Source: Paratinospora sagittata (Eukaryota; Streptophyta; Magnoliopsida; Ranunculales; Menispermaceae). From it: a stretch of 64,000 nt of DNA. The notes below the pieces were generated by a model, which was not told the DNA's origin, did not search any database, and was given only the letters and a program-made list of their open reading frames with translations. Made by a program: the position numbers and the translations under genes. Of the stretch, positions 10,257-23,100 are shown piece after piece; positions within the stretch are counted from its first letter, which is position 1; each line of letters begins with the position of its first letter. The stretch covers positions 14,118,539 to 14,182,538 of the forward strand of contig CM069598.1 of assembly GCA_035771175.1 (NCBI GenBank). The letters are read 5' to 3'.

Positions 10257-12466
10257 CCTAATTTTGTCTCTGTTTTTTTTTTTTTTTTTTTTTCAATTTT
10301 ACTTTTGCTAATTTTTTTTTTTTTGGACTAGAGAGATTTTTGTTTTTTTGTTTGTTTTGGCAATGAACTAGAGAGAGTTAAGTTATTACAAATGCGGTCA
10401 ATACTTAGTGGGAGGGTTCTGTTGATTCTAATCCATGGCACTAGGACTTGCCTGCTCTCATTTGAGTCAGTTCAGGAACAGCCAAAGCAGAAAAGCAAAA
10501 GCCAAAAGCAACTTCTGCACTAGTCCTTAACCTTCAGTATTAAAAAAGAAGCATGTATGTAGTTATATAAGTTGTTAAGAAGAAGAAGAAAAGGAGGCTA
10601 GCTTTTAGAGTGTTTTAATTAATTTCTTTAAAATGGTGTGTGGAGTAGTGACACTAGTAGTACTGATAATAACTACTGCTGAAGAGTCAGTTGCTGATAA
10701 TCTTTTGAGGAGTAGTAGGACGTACTAGGTAGGTAGGTAGCTACAAAGGCAGAGAGAGCTAAGAAAGAAGAAGATGCATCAAGCAATATTGCAAGCAGTA
10801 CTACAACAACTAGTAGTAGTAGTAGTGGCTTTGGTTTGCCTTACTATACAGAGGAAATTCACAGAGATGTTCCCTTGTGTTTCAGCACATTTAAAGATTG
10901 ATTCATCTCAATAATAGGAAAAGAGCCGTATTTTTCTTTATTGAGCCTCCTGCTTCTATGATTTTGTTTCAACCTTTTTCACTTTCCTTCTTTGGGGCTA
11001 TCTATTTTAGCTACTTTAATCTATCCTATGCATTTGATATATTTCTTTACTCTTTTATGTTTAAAGGGCATTGTCTTCCATGTATATATTAGATATCTAT
11101 ATAATATCCTATATACAAACTAAACCCATTACTTTTTTTTTTTTTTTTTTTTAATCTAAGAGTAAAGACCCAATAGTTGCCAACGTTGGTTAGTTCCAAC
11201 GGTGTGTATTCAAACCTCTTCATTTGAAGTCAGAAGTTCGATTCTCTCCCCTTGCAAATAACCACGAGTTTTTCCTCTCCTAATAAAAGTCAGAGCGGAC
11301 CATAGTAGTTAATTCGCATGGTCTCCATCCGACCCTTTATGCCCCTTGTTATTGTACTCGCTTTTTTGGCCCTACTAAAGGGTCCAGGCTTCTTTTGGTC
11401 CCAATGCCCGCATATTCTGAACTTGTGTCGACACTTTAAAAAAAAAAAAAAGACCCAATAGTTAAAATAGCCAATTATTTTAGTTTTGTATAACTTAACA
11501 AATCACATGCCTTCTTTAACAAAAAAAAAAAAAAAAAAAAAAAACAAATCATATGCCAACAGGCCCTTGACTCATCTGAAATACATGTAATGATGTTTGG
11601 TATTGGCATTGATGACTAATTAGATGTACTTCCTTTCACCTTCTTTTCTGTTTTTAAGGTTTTTCCTTTTCTCTAAGCTATTTTTACTTTGATTAATACC
11701 GGCCTATATATATTCTTCATTATTCATCATCATTAATTATTCGATTTTTTCCACACAAAACTTAAAACCAAGCATGGTCATATTAACAGAACATTACCAA
11801 ATATATATAATCGAAATAAATGAAAGTTATTGAAGTGCCATTAATAGAAACATTGCCACCATTATATCCCTATTAGATTATATTGAATCACATGATACTA
11901 TGTAATTGAATGGTGCAGTTAATGATGATTATTTTTCTATATATCAATATATTTTCTATTAATGTTCTTTTGTCACCATTCAAAAAATAAATAAATAAAA
12001 CAATAACTAGAATGATGTACTTCGATAGCTACAATATCAAAGACGACCTTATATCTCATTTTAAATCTTTAATTAATAATTAAACAACATGTGTGGCTTG
12101 TGCCATAACACATATTAAGCATTTACATGTAAATGAAGCAAAAGAGAGCAAGCAATTGCAATATGAAGAAGTAGTTAAAAATAGAATGAAAGAAATGAAG
12201 TAGAGAAAACAATTACTATTGTGTTGCCAAAGAATCAAATCAAAAGCTGATTCGGCCTTGACTATATAGGCGGGACACCCAGTACTGCATGTGGAAGATG
12301 ATCAGTTATATGATTAGTTCCATTCATTGCCATTTTCACAAACAAGCAACATGGAAAAATCTGTGTTTTTAGAGTTTGGTCAGTTTGATTACACACATAT
12401 AGTAGAGAAATACGAAATGCCAGAACAGATTTATATATAGGAAGCCTTTAAACCTCCTTTTGCCTT
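10257..12466. other. Intergenic region between tRNA-Ser and the SPL-like gene
   Basis: Apart from the SINE at 11164-11463 no gene can be supported. The part 10560-10870 is rich in GAA/AGT/TAG trinucleotides (for example around 10816-10828) and short near-repeats. 11800-11960 is AT-rich with weak similarity to the fold-back MITE core (ATTGAATCACATGATAC). About 12240-12466 is probably the 3' untranslated and terminator region of the minus-strand SPL-like gene. Confidence 0.6.
11164..11463 (+). repeat. tRNA-derived SINE with 15-bp target duplication
   Basis: AAAGACCCAATAGTT occurs at 11164-11178 and 11449-11463. Between them lies a 270-base element with a B-box-like GAAGTTCGATTCTC (about 11232-11245), a tRNA-unrelated body and a terminal A run (about 11437-11450). 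The perfect duplication and A tail show retrotransposition by LINE machinery. There is no coding capacity. Confidence 0.85.
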
Positions 12467-13868
12467 CTAACAGGAAAGCCTTAAAGACAAATCAAGCCAT
12501 TTGGCATTAGTATTAGTTCCTCCAGATACTTCTTCTGTAATTTTTTCTGCTACCAGTACTGAACAGTCTTTGTTATCACTGCTACTGCTAGTACTGTTTC
12601 TGCTGCAACCTGGGAAGAACTCGTACTCCATTAACACACTTCCACCTCCCATCACACCATTCCTCTTTCTATGAATCGCCACCACTTCTACTTCCTGCAA
12701 AATTTCATCATCAAATTAATCAAAACCACCCATGATTTATTTTTTTGAAACCCAATTCTACTGCTTATTCAATTAATAATAATTAATGTTCAAATTACTA
12801 CACTGAAATGGAAAGATTATATATTGGAGATAATCATTAATGCGACCCAATTTGCTAGATTTAGATGATCCGAAAAGAAAGATTATTGAGATTTTTGTAA
12901 TTAATATTTAATTCCTATTGTCTATACCTGATCTTCAACTTTTGATGGTGACCCAGAAGAACATCCTGCAGCTGTGAAATCTTTGCTCATCACCATGAAC
13001 TCTCCTCCATCAATAATGGGTCTTTTCCTCCCAAGACTCAATCCCAGAAAATCACAGCCGTTGATAATGGGCATCAAAGGCTCTTCATGATGCCTTGCCT
13101 TATTACTACCTCCTTCAAACCCTAAAACATCACCTGCATTACTCTTTTTCTTCTGCAACAAACAACACAATATATATATTGCAGGTTTAATTTAATATAC
13201 ACACGCATATATATATACATAAATAGTCATAAAAAGAACAAATGGATGAAATTAAGTAGAAAGAAATTAAGAGAGATTATATATTGAGTTTGAGATTAAT
13301 TAACCTCGAAACAGATCTCACAGTGATCAGAAGACCAATATTGCCGCATTGTTCTTTGGGTTGAAGAGAGCTCTTTCGCCGCAAACTGACCCAACTCGAA
13401 CCGACCCGGAACCACCTTTCTAAAACCCAACCCACCACCGATGGCTCCGCCATTATTTCCGAGCTTCTGCGAGTTCATCAAAACAAAGCCCGGATGACCT
13501 GAATCACCATAGCTCACAGGCTCACCATTAGTCCTCCTTGCAAACGGAGAAGAAGCTCCGGCGGGCTGCTGCTCGAGATACGAAGAAAATGGGTATTCAA
13601 GATTCTGAGTTTGAAGATGATCATCAGACTGGGTCATCTTCTTCCATCTTTCTTGCAATCTCAATCTCTCCAGCTGAGCTACTCCTAAGCCTCTTTGAGG
13701 CTGCTTCTTTTGTGCAACTTTCCCAGTACTACTACCACTCTTTCTTCCTCTCTGCGACCTCGTCGTCGCCCTTACTATCTGATCGCCATTGCTACTCATC
13801 TTTCCTTGTACTCCAGGCTTCTCCATTGAAGATCTCCATTGCAGAAATGAAGCCTCCATTATAATCAT
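12467..13868 (-). CDS. SPL/NZZ: SPOROCYTELESS/NOZZLE-like transcriptional repressor, 3 exons
   Basis: Exons 13868-13305, 13152-12928 and 12694-12467 join at GT-AG sites, all in phase 0, into 338 residues. Residues 38-78 hold the basic SPL motif: SQRGRKSG, then KKQPQRGLGVAQLERLRLQE. Residues 183-191 (CEICFEKKK) cross the first splice and match the CxxCF motif of SPL. EYEFFPG (286-292) is another family motif, and the protein ends with the EAR repression motif LDLSLRL (330-336). A second LxLxL (LGLSL, 224-228) lies in exon 2. SPL/NZZ is known to recruit TOPLESS through its EAR motif and to control sporocyte formation; related SPEAR/TIE proteins repress TCP factors. EYEFFPG and the CxxCF motif favour SPL itself over the other members. 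The start could also be Met4 (13859). Confidence 0.85.
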
Positions 13869-14017
13869 AGAGAATGAAGCAGCTTCTTGTAAGTTCCAGT
13901 ACTATACGAATAAGCAAGTTATATATTGTTTATATTCTACACTCTATTTAAAACATTTTTGAAAATGCAACATTACAGTGGCACATCAAAATTAGATGCC
14001 CCATGTCCATTTCCTTA

Positions 14018-14910
14018 CACGTGTCAACCTTACAAGATAGACGGCCATGATTATCTTTTGGAGCTGATGATGGGCCCACTTGAGGGTTACTGGTCCAGGG
14101 ATGGTGGTGGGAGAACCATCCTTGCTTTCTAACTAAATAGATACTCCCAGATTCGGTAATGAATATGTGAATCATACCTATCATATGGGCTAGCTGACCT
14201 CTCTTAATTAATTTTCCCCATTACATTAATAAACTACAAAATCTTTTGTCCCATTTTTTAAAAATAATAATCCAACCATTTCAAATTTAATCACCTGCAT
14301 TACGTGGCATTCAGCTATTGGACATAATTCATGTTGTATGTGTTTTTTTTTTAGTCAAAGGACATTTTAAGAAACCGATATCCTGATTTTATTTTCGGGA
14401 GCAATGGGTTCCGGAACATGGCCATCCGTGCAGACAAACAGGCCTGAGAATCGTGCGCTAGGGGCATATTGGTAAATGTCATGGTGTAAAATCTTGTAGT
14501 ACCGTACGCATGCAGGCCGGGAGGAGTTTTCAAATGAAAATAAGCCACGTGGAAAGATATACAAATGGCCCGTTTATTCTGATGATCTTCTTTTCTAGAT
14601 TTGTGGAAGAGAAGACAAAAATTAGGTGTCCGACAGAGGCACGTCGTTATCTGTGTAATTCTGGGCCCACATGGAGTACTCTATCACACCTGCTAATCAA
14701 TCGGTTCATGAAGTGACACGTGGACATCATATGGACAATCATGAAGGAGGCGTCGGAATGTTGCGCGTACGAGGAAGTTTATGTGCCGCATTGTACAGGT
14801 GGGACAGGGAGAGTGGTGCAGGGAACAAGGGACACGATCATTTCGCAGTGTACTGAATTGGCGGCTTGGGAAAAGCGACGTGTTTAAATTGAATGAGAAA
14901 TGGACACGTG
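14018..14910. promoter_or_regulatory. Four CACGTG G-boxes upstream of the SPL-like gene
   Basis: Perfect CACGTG palindromes lie at 14018-14023, 14546-14551, 14717-14722 and 14905-14910, about 150 to 1040 bases before the start of the minus-strand SPL-like gene. The surrounding 14380-15100 is clearly less AT-rich than its neighbours and rich in ACGT and CGTAC-type words. G-boxes bind bZIP and bHLH factors in plants. Whether they act on this gene is inferred from position. Confidence 0.45.
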
Positions 14911-16423
14911 TTCGAGGTTACACGCGTCGAGCATACGGCATGTGTGTACGTTTTGTTGCTGGTTTTGTGTAGACACACGGGATTGATGATTGTTCTGGGA
15001 AAAGATTCTCGGAAATGATTGGATGTTTTAAAGAGTCGTTATCATTGGGGTGGGTGTGGGGCCCACAAAATAAATGGGAAAGTAGAGACGGCTGCACCGA
15101 GCACTAGTAAGTGTAAGTTGTTGGCTGCCGCTGGTCTACATTTTCATTGCTGAAGTAGCCCTGTCTTCCTACTTTTTATTCCCAAAACATCCATTGCCAT
15201 GTAGCAATCATTTAAGAGGACATTTTTAAACATGTGATGTTATTTTTATCAACAATGATCGCATAGAAACGATTGTGTTATCTCTCTCTATCTTCTTTAT
15301 TTTTTTTTTAATTATTTTATTTTTTTTAAGGGGAATATCATGTCATATGTATCCTTTTGTTGTTATAATGTATCATGTTAATACGGGTGATATTGTTACT
15401 GCTCCCATTACAAGTGTTAGTGTTGGGTCCTAATCACAAATACAAAATTTTAATTACGATATTAAGTTTGAACCTCGGTACATCAATTTCTCAATTTCAA
15501 AAGCATGTGATTCCGTTTGAACGACTCAAGTCTCGTGTTCGAATCTCCAAAATGATTAAGGTTATATTTTAAAAATCTTATCTAGTTTATTAAAGACGAA
15601 ACAAATGTATTAAGAAAGTAAAATAGTAAAAGGAAATGTGTGTGTGGTAGGTAGGAGTGATTTAGAAACAAATCTACAGGGTGCGCAGAGGGTTGGATTG
15701 GATTGAGTTAGATCACATCAATCTTTTTTCATTAGAGAGTCTATAACTTCAATCAGTTCCTATATCGTATTCAGGTAACATTCTAAACCCACGATTGGAT
15801 CAAGTGTGAGGTATTAGTCTTAATATATACCATGAGGGAAGATCCAAAATTATATTTAGTGTAATGAACACTTTAATTTTCGTCTTTAATCGAAATCAAA
15901 AGAGTCATTCATTATCAATTGTAAGCACGTTAGGCTCCAAATTAAGAGCACTACTTTAGTGTTTAACTATTGGCATATTAAACTCATTACTTATTATAAC
16001 CTATTTGAGGGTTAATATTGGGTTTATTATTTATCCTCTTTACGAGTGAATTTGCACGAGAGCTAGGGTCAAACTTTGTAGTTCTTCATTATCACGGTGC
16101 ACTTTGAGTTGTGATCTATCACAGATAGATATAGACATAGTCAAATCACATTAAAATCTTGGTGTTTTATGTGATTGTCTTTTTTAATTGCTTTAGTTGC
16201 ATACACCATCATTTCGATTTCTTAGATTGATCAATCTAGATCATTCTAAGGGCTTCTGCACCAACATTAGAAAATGATCAATTCCTAAAAAGGTCTCCAA
16301 CACCTCCTTTGAGTAAACACTCCTAGATGTGGATCAGAAGGAGTTGGACTCCCTCTCCAACACTTATTCAACACTGGTTTGAAAATAATTATCAAACCCT
16401 ACAAAATATAGCTAAATTTTTAT
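14911..16423. other. Intergenic region before the duplicated block
   Basis: No gene is supported. A weak tRNA-like B box (TCTCGTGTTCGAATCTCC, about 15531-15548) could be the remnant of a SINE. The rest is AT-rich, without recognisable domains or clear repeats. Confidence 0.5.
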
Positions 16424-16526
16424 TTAATATCTTTTCTCAAATAAAAAAGAATAGTGATGGTTCTAAGGAATGCTTTCTTCTGACCTATACTCTAAAGAAT
16501 ATATTAATACTATTAATAAGCATTAC

Positions 16527-16529
<3 letters not shown>

Positions 16530-16565
<36 letters not shown>
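16530..16565. repeat. (TA)n microsatellite
   Basis: A pure TA tract of about 34 bases sits inside U copy 1. The corresponding place in U copy 4 (32166-32195) is TTTTA-rich instead, so the tract expanded after duplication. Confidence 0.8.
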
Positions 16566-16568
<3 letters not shown>

Positions 16569-17847
16569 CCAGGTTTCAAGTAATATTATAGTAAAAACAC
16601 TAAGGTGGAGGGAGGCCTCTCATTGAAAAAGGTTGGAGAAAAGGTATTTATAAAGGAGAACCCCCTCCCTATTTTGCTTCTACCTAAGGAGGAAAATAAA
16701 TAAATAAATAATTAATTAATTAAATAAATAACTCTTTGATAATAAATAAATAACTAAACTAAACTAACAAAAAAACCGTTATCTTCAGATTTTTTTTTTG
16801 GCCTTTTTCTTTTTTAGTATAAGACAGAACAAATAACTAACGGGCTAAAGAAAGGGAAGAAAGAAAAAAATTAAAAAAAAGGCCCCATGACTTAAGTGGA
16901 AAACAACGTTGGTCAATTGAAAAAAAAAATATATTTATATAATTATTAATATTATTAAAAATATATTTTATATACGTTAAGTGTCAATGTTATTTTTTAA
17001 TATTTTAAGAATGAACGTGCATGATATAATATCTTCAAATAATGCGTATCCTTAAAATATTAAAAGAAGACTAGATGTTAACGTTAAAAAATAGTGTTGA
17101 CATCCAACTCAACGTACTACTTATATTATTGTACAATATCAATATGGCAATTTATTTTTTTTAATTGAGCCCTTTTGGACGTTCCTTTCTCCTTCTGTTG
17201 CAAAGCATACTTTAATTTCTGTCTCCGACGATTTTAATTTCTCCCTCTTCTTTTTTCTTTAGAACCTAAAATAAAAAATAAAAAATAAAAAAATAAAAAA
17301 ATCAAAGAATAAATGTAGAAATGCTTTTACAACAACGAGAAAAATTAGAATATAATGAGAAGAAGAATACTTGAAACTTGGAAGCCTTTTTTCTTCCTAA
17401 AATATCCTTAAAAAGTATAGGGATAAAATAGTAATTCGATATTTAACTACTACTATATCTTAGGTGCTATTTGATGACGAGTCATTATTATAAAAAATTA
17501 GAAACGTATTTTATATTAAAAATTGTTTTATATTAAGAAAGTTTGTTTGTTAGATATTAGAGTGTAATTGAATTACTATAAGGATTAGGAGATTGGGTAA
17601 CGGGTAACATTAAGATTAGGTGTTTGGGTTAATGTTTGATTATGTTTCATAGTTCTATTACAATTACGATTTGTAGTTAAATTACAACTAGGAACTTATT
17701 TAATATTATAAATATGGCTATGTGTAGAGAAATAAGCAATATTCTTTGGTTATTGATGTTATTTTTAGATTATTGAATAGAATATATCTTTCCATTCTTC
17801 TACTTATCTTTTCATATCTTTATATTTCTTTTTTTTTTCTTTTTTTT

Positions 17848-17879
<32 letters not shown>

Positions 17880-18798
17880 CTGTTTTGCTCTCGGTGCTTC
17901 AATGACTAGTAGCTGGCCTAGTTAGACATCTACCACGCCAGATGAGATGGGAAAGGAGAGATCAAATCTCCTCAGATGTGTATGAGGTGAGGAGTTATCG
18001 TGCTTTTATTGAAAGCTTATTTTTGCCTGATTGGGCCCTATTTTAGCATTTGTCCATTATATTAATAGTTGAGATTGTCATTATCTTTAATCCGGTGATT
18101 TTAATGATTTATATGTACGTGATGATCTAATATAATAAATTGATAAGAAAAGAAAAATTAAGCGATGTACAACTTAATGAGTAATACACGAACACACATG
18201 CAGGCATCTCTCTGTGTGTTGCACACAGTTTTGTTATATATTAATTAAAATATCATGAATTTTTTTATAGAAAGAAGTAATATACATGTTTATGTTTTTT
18301 GATGTAAACATAAAAAATAAATTTATTAAATCACTAAAATAAATAAAAAAAGGGTAAATAAGTAACGGTGAAAATTATAGGGAAGGAGGACACGTCGTGG
18401 GTGCTAAAAAATTGGTAATAAAAAAATATTTAAATCTATAATAATAATTATAAAATTATTATTTTTCTCATCTTAACATTAAAAGGAATCAAGAGCAATT
18501 TTGGTAGTTTGATAAAAAAGGCATTATTCTAAACATTTTTTTTTTATTTTTGTGATTCCATCACCATCAACTTTTGAGTATTCTCTTAGATTTATAATTT
18601 TGTTTTGTCGTAGATTAATTAAGTTTCAAATTTTTAACTAAAAGATAAAATTTTAAATTATAAGTATAAGTAATGCTTCAATTCTCAAAAAAAAAAAAAA
18701 AAAAAAACTAAACTAAACTAAACTATTGCTCCAATTGATATTATCTTTTTCAATTAATTAAGTAGTCACAGTAACTTATAAAATTTTCACACGCCTGT

Positions 18799-18906
18799 CA
18801 CGTGATGTTGAAATTGCCTTCTCGTGCCTTGCTTTCACTTATTCAGGATTCGTGATTTGGCAGACAGTTAATGGATAGTTTTATCAACTACACGACTATA
18901 TATATT
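18799..18906 (+). promoter_or_regulatory. Promoter-like segment with G-box and TATA in U copy 1
   Basis: CACGTG (18799-18804) is followed about 95 bases later by CTATATATATTAA (18896-18908), then a C/A-rich stretch resembling a transcription start region and a (CT)n tract. The same layout occurs in U copy 2 (22642, 22739) and U copy 3 (29093, then 31238 beyond the solo LTR). No coding frame follows it in any copy. It may be the promoter of a gene lost before duplication, or a chance arrangement. Confidence 0.35.
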
Positions 18907-18980
18907 AACCCCACCACAACTCTTCCGTCGCCCTTTGTTTTTTGTTTTTGAGGGACTCTTCCCTCTGCCTGCCTTATGTC

Positions 18981-18983
<3 letters not shown>

Positions 18984-19013
<30 letters not shown>
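18984..19013. repeat. (CT)n microsatellite
   Basis: A pyrimidine repeat of about 15 CT units lies just after the TATA-like segment of U copy 1. It is shorter and imperfect in U copies 2 (22828-22852) and 3 (31330-31347). Such tracts are common in plant 5' leaders. Confidence 0.8.
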
Positions 19014-19020
<7 letters not shown>

Positions 19021-19060
19021 TTTTTGAACTGGAAACATCTCCTCACCCACCTGCGTCTTG

Positions 19061-19212
19061 GAGGCTCACAGTTGATCCAGTTTGTAAATCTGTCTCGTCA
19101 GTTCCCCCCGTCTGCACCTCTGAGGCTCACAGTTGATCCAGTTTGTAAATCCCCGCCTGTGCCTCTAAGGCTCACAGTTGACCCCGTTTGTAAATTTGTC
19201 TCGTGAGTTCGA
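19061..19212 (+). repeat. Three tandem copies of a tRNA-like segment
   Basis: A unit starting GGCTCACAGTTGATCCAGTT and ending GTAAATC begins at about 19061, 19122 and 19167. The last copy continues into CTCGTGAGTTCGAATG, which has a B-box-like GAGTTCGAAT. U copies 2 and 3 carry only one copy (about 22888 and 31401), so the triplication is specific to this unit. Confidence 0.65.
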
Positions 19213-20121
19213 ATGTAATATTTTTTTTTTAAAGAACTTATACCGTGAAAGTTTTTATCTCAATAGAGTACCTCATAAACACATTTATTAGTCTTTCCGC
19301 TTTGCCGTGATTTAAACTCTTGGCCTCATAAAATAAACCTCATTCAAAGACGATCTCCCCTCACTCAGTTCCTCTTATATCTATTTTCATCTATGGAGGT
19401 AAAGGGTTTTGCAGTATTTTTTTTTTCTTTACCATAGTTTTGATCATTTAACTATTCATGCTTGCTTTCAAAAAAAAAAAAAAAAATTCATGGTTTGTTA
19501 TATTATTATGAAAGAGATTAAAGTAATAATAGATTTCTATTTAATTTTTTTTATATTTGAGAATTATTAAAATAAGATTTTTGATTGCACATTTGAGATA
19601 TAGACACAAAGGTAAACCACATAAATTAAGGGTATCAATAGTTCTATTTGGGTCAGTTTGATATTCAAACTTAACCCAAACCAATCTTGATCAGTTTCAA
19701 TACAGTTTAGGTTAATTAGTTTAGTTCGAAATTACCACCCTAAATTGAACTAAATAGAACATAGTCGGTTTGATTCATTTAGGTTTGATTAGTATAAAAT
19801 TTTAAATATAGATAAATTAAATAAATCAAATCATTGATTATGTACTTATACATACAATAATTTTAAATTTCTTAATGCATATTTAATAAACCCCAAAACA
19901 CTTTTTACTATATAATATGATTATCAATTTTTTTTATTACAATGTTTATATCAGAGAAAATCTTACACATTAAAAAATTAATATTAATACACTTTTACTT
20001 TTTAAAATTGGTTTAATTCAGTTTAGATTATTTTTTTAAATCTCAAATTGTAACTCGAACTAAATCGATTGAATTATACCCAAACCAAATTTATTAAAAA
20101 TCGAATAAATTAAACTAATTT

Positions 20122-23100
20122 TTTATTTAATATCTTTTCTCAAATAAAAAAGAATAGTGATGGTTCTAAGGAATGCTTTCTTTTTACCTATACTCTAAAG
20201 AATATATTAATACCATTTTGTATACCTCATCCATTTTTTGCAGAGACACAATTCCACCTCTAAGAACTATCTCTCAGTTTGGGGACTTAAACTTTGGAGT
20301 TCTTTCATTATATGTTTTATAGTTCAAGCATCGCATTTGGGTTAAATTACAATAAATTTAATTTTTTTTAAGGCTTTAGTTTATTAATAAAAAATTAAAG
20401 AATAAAAGTAGGAATGCCTTTACAACAACGAGAAAAATTAGAATATAAAGAGAAGAATACTTTGGAATTTGGAAGCCTTTTTCTTCCTAAAATATCCTTA
20501 AAAAGAATAGGGATAAAATAGTAATTCGATATTTGACTACTACTATATCTTAGATGCTATTTGATGACGAGTCATTATTAGAATGTAATTGAATTACTAT
20601 TAGGATTAGGAGATTGGGTTACATTAAGATTAGGAGTTTGGGTTAATGTTTGATTAGGTTTCCTAGTTCTATTACAATTACGATTTGTAGTTCTATTACA
20701 ACTAGGGACTTATTTAATATTATAAATATGGCTATGTGTACAGAAATAAGCAATACTCTTTGGTTATTGATGTTATTTTTAGATTATTGAATAGAATATA
20801 TAGAAGTTATTTCTAGTTTTTGTTGTGTGATTTGGGTGTTATTTTTCCGCTGAGAACACTTAACATCACTTTGTATATTCATATATTGATCACTTAATTA
20901 CTCACACGAAATGAACAAAATACTGCAAAAGAAGAATGATTATAAATAGAAACTGAAGGGTTATCATATAATTATTGTTATTTAAATATGTTAATTTGAA
21001 AATGATAACTTTTTCCATTTAATTGCATATATTCATTATGACATAATATATCAACTTTTCATACATATTAAATACATGATATATATTCAATATGACTTTT
21101 TTATGGGCATATCTGTCACGATCTATGGTGCCTAGAAATGTGGATATATTAAATGTGTTAGTTTACTTTGATTCTCTTCCTGATGAACATCCAATTATGT
21201 GGGGAGGGGCAAGTCGATTTTTTTAATAATGAAAATCTATATAATGCTAGTCCAAGACATTTTATTTATTTGAGAATCTACCAAATACCAATCTAAGTTT
21301 ATTAAATTTAGATATTGTTAAAAAGTAGCTAGATTCTATTCCATAAAATATCCTTTATTAACAGTATTTAATTGATGTGATGGATATTATGAAAATAAGT
21401 AGATGACATGTAAACCAACCAAATTATGCCCTGTTCGTTTCTTTTTTTTGTTTTGTATTTGGTATCAGTTTTTCGGTACTCGACAGGTGTCCTCCTCCCT
21501 CCTCGACAAGTGTCCTCCTCCCTCTTTTAGGGCGAAACTAATTATTTCAGATTCAATGATTTATAGAGATAAGGACATCTCTCTCTAATAGAAATAGATA
21601 AGGGAGAACTTGAACTTATGATGAGTATTTCAACTGTACTTCGTAATTTGTTCTCCGAATCAGTGAATCAACCCCTTATTTGTATCATGTCTTGTTATGT
21701 TTGGTAGTTCCTATAGCCCTATAAGTCTTTGTTGAGCAAAGGAATTCTTCTATATTGCGTAAGCAATTAATAGATATTATTCTTCTCAAAAAAAAAAATA
21801 GATATTAATATTTAGATTTTTCAGTAATTTCAATATAAGTAGGAATTTAATTGTTTATTTTAAGAAGTTTTTAAATTGTAATAAGATATAAATTAAATAA
21901 TTTAGATTTTTATAAATAACAGACTTGTAATTAAAATTGATAAATTAAATGAATTAAAAAATATATATTAATTATATCGCCTTCTTCTTCTTCAATCTTC
22001 TTCTTCCCTTTTCTTCTACTATCTTTTCATATCTTTATACTTCTTGATATTTTTTTTTTGCTCTCGGTGCTTCAATGACTAGTAGCTGGCCTAGTTAGAC
22101 ATCTACCACACCAGATGAGGTGGGAAAGGGGAGATCAAATCTCCTCAGATGTGTATGAGGTGAGGAGTTATCGTGCTTTTATTGAAAGCTTATTTTTGCC
22201 TGATTGGGCCCTATTTTAGCATTTGTCCATTATATTAATAGTTGAGATTGTCATTATCTTTAATCCGGTGATTTTAATGATTTATATGTACGTGATGATC
22301 TAATATAATAAATTGATAATAATTAAATCTATAATAATAATTACAAAATTATTATTTTTCTCCTCTTAACATTAAAAGGAATCAAGAGCAATTTTGGTAG
22401 TTTGATAAAAAAGGCATTATTCTAAACGTTTTTATTTTTATTTTTGTGATTCCCCCACCATCAACTTTTGAGTATTCTCTTATATTTATATTTTTTTTTT
22501 GTCGTAGATTAATTAAGTTTAAAATTTTTAACTAAAAGATAAAATGTTAAATTATAAGTATAACTAATGCTTCAATTGATATTATCTTTTTCAATTAATT
22601 AAGTAGTTACAGTAACTTATAAAATTTTTGCGCATGCCTGTCACGTGATGTTGAAATTGCATTCTCATGCCTTGTTTTCACTTATTCAGAATTCGTGATT
22701 TGGCAGACATTTAATGGATAGTTGTATTAACTACACGGCTATATATATTAACCCCACCAGAACTCTTCTGACACCCTTTGTTTTTTGTTTTTGAGGGACT
22801 CTTCCCTATGCCTACCTTACGTCTAATCTCTTTCTATCTCTCTCTCTCTTTTTGAACCGGAAACATCCCCCCGCTCCGGCGCCTCTAGGCTCATAGTTAA
22901 CCCAGTTTGTAAATCTGTCTTGTAAGTTCGAATATGATACTTTTTTTAAAGAACTTACATCATGAAAATTTTTATCTCAATAGAGTACCGCATAAATGCA
23001 TTTATTAGTCCTTCTGCTTCGCCGTGATTTAAACTTTTGGCCTCATAAAATAAACCCCGTTTAAATACGATATCTCCTCACTTAGTTCCTCTTATATCTA

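Larger units (their letters stand above)
16424..20121 (+). repeat. U repeat unit, copy 1
   Basis: This is the first of four direct copies of a roughly 3.7-kb unit of unknown nature. It begins TTTTTATTTAATATC and ends AATCGAATAAATTAAACTAA, and the next copy follows immediately. Shared landmarks are an AGGTGGAGGGAGGCCTCTC stretch (about 16600), ACAACAACGAGAAAAATTAG (17330), CAATGACTAGTAGCTGGCC (17900) and a promoter-like G-box/TATA segment (18799-18906). An SINE-like GAGGCTCACAGTTGA stretch (19061) and a terminal hAT-like part (about 19620-20110) complete it. Compared with copy 2 it lacks about 1.2 kb (equivalent to 20803-22000). No long frame or protein domain is visible. Confidence 0.8.

Noticed and set aside
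10560..10870. A microRNA precursor or short gene in the trinucleotide-rich stretch
   Set aside because: No extended stem and no known miRNA sequence could be recognised; the frames are short.
18868..19206. Open frames on both strands over the CT microsatellite
   Set aside because: They are made of the dinucleotide repeat and the tRNA-like tandem repeats.
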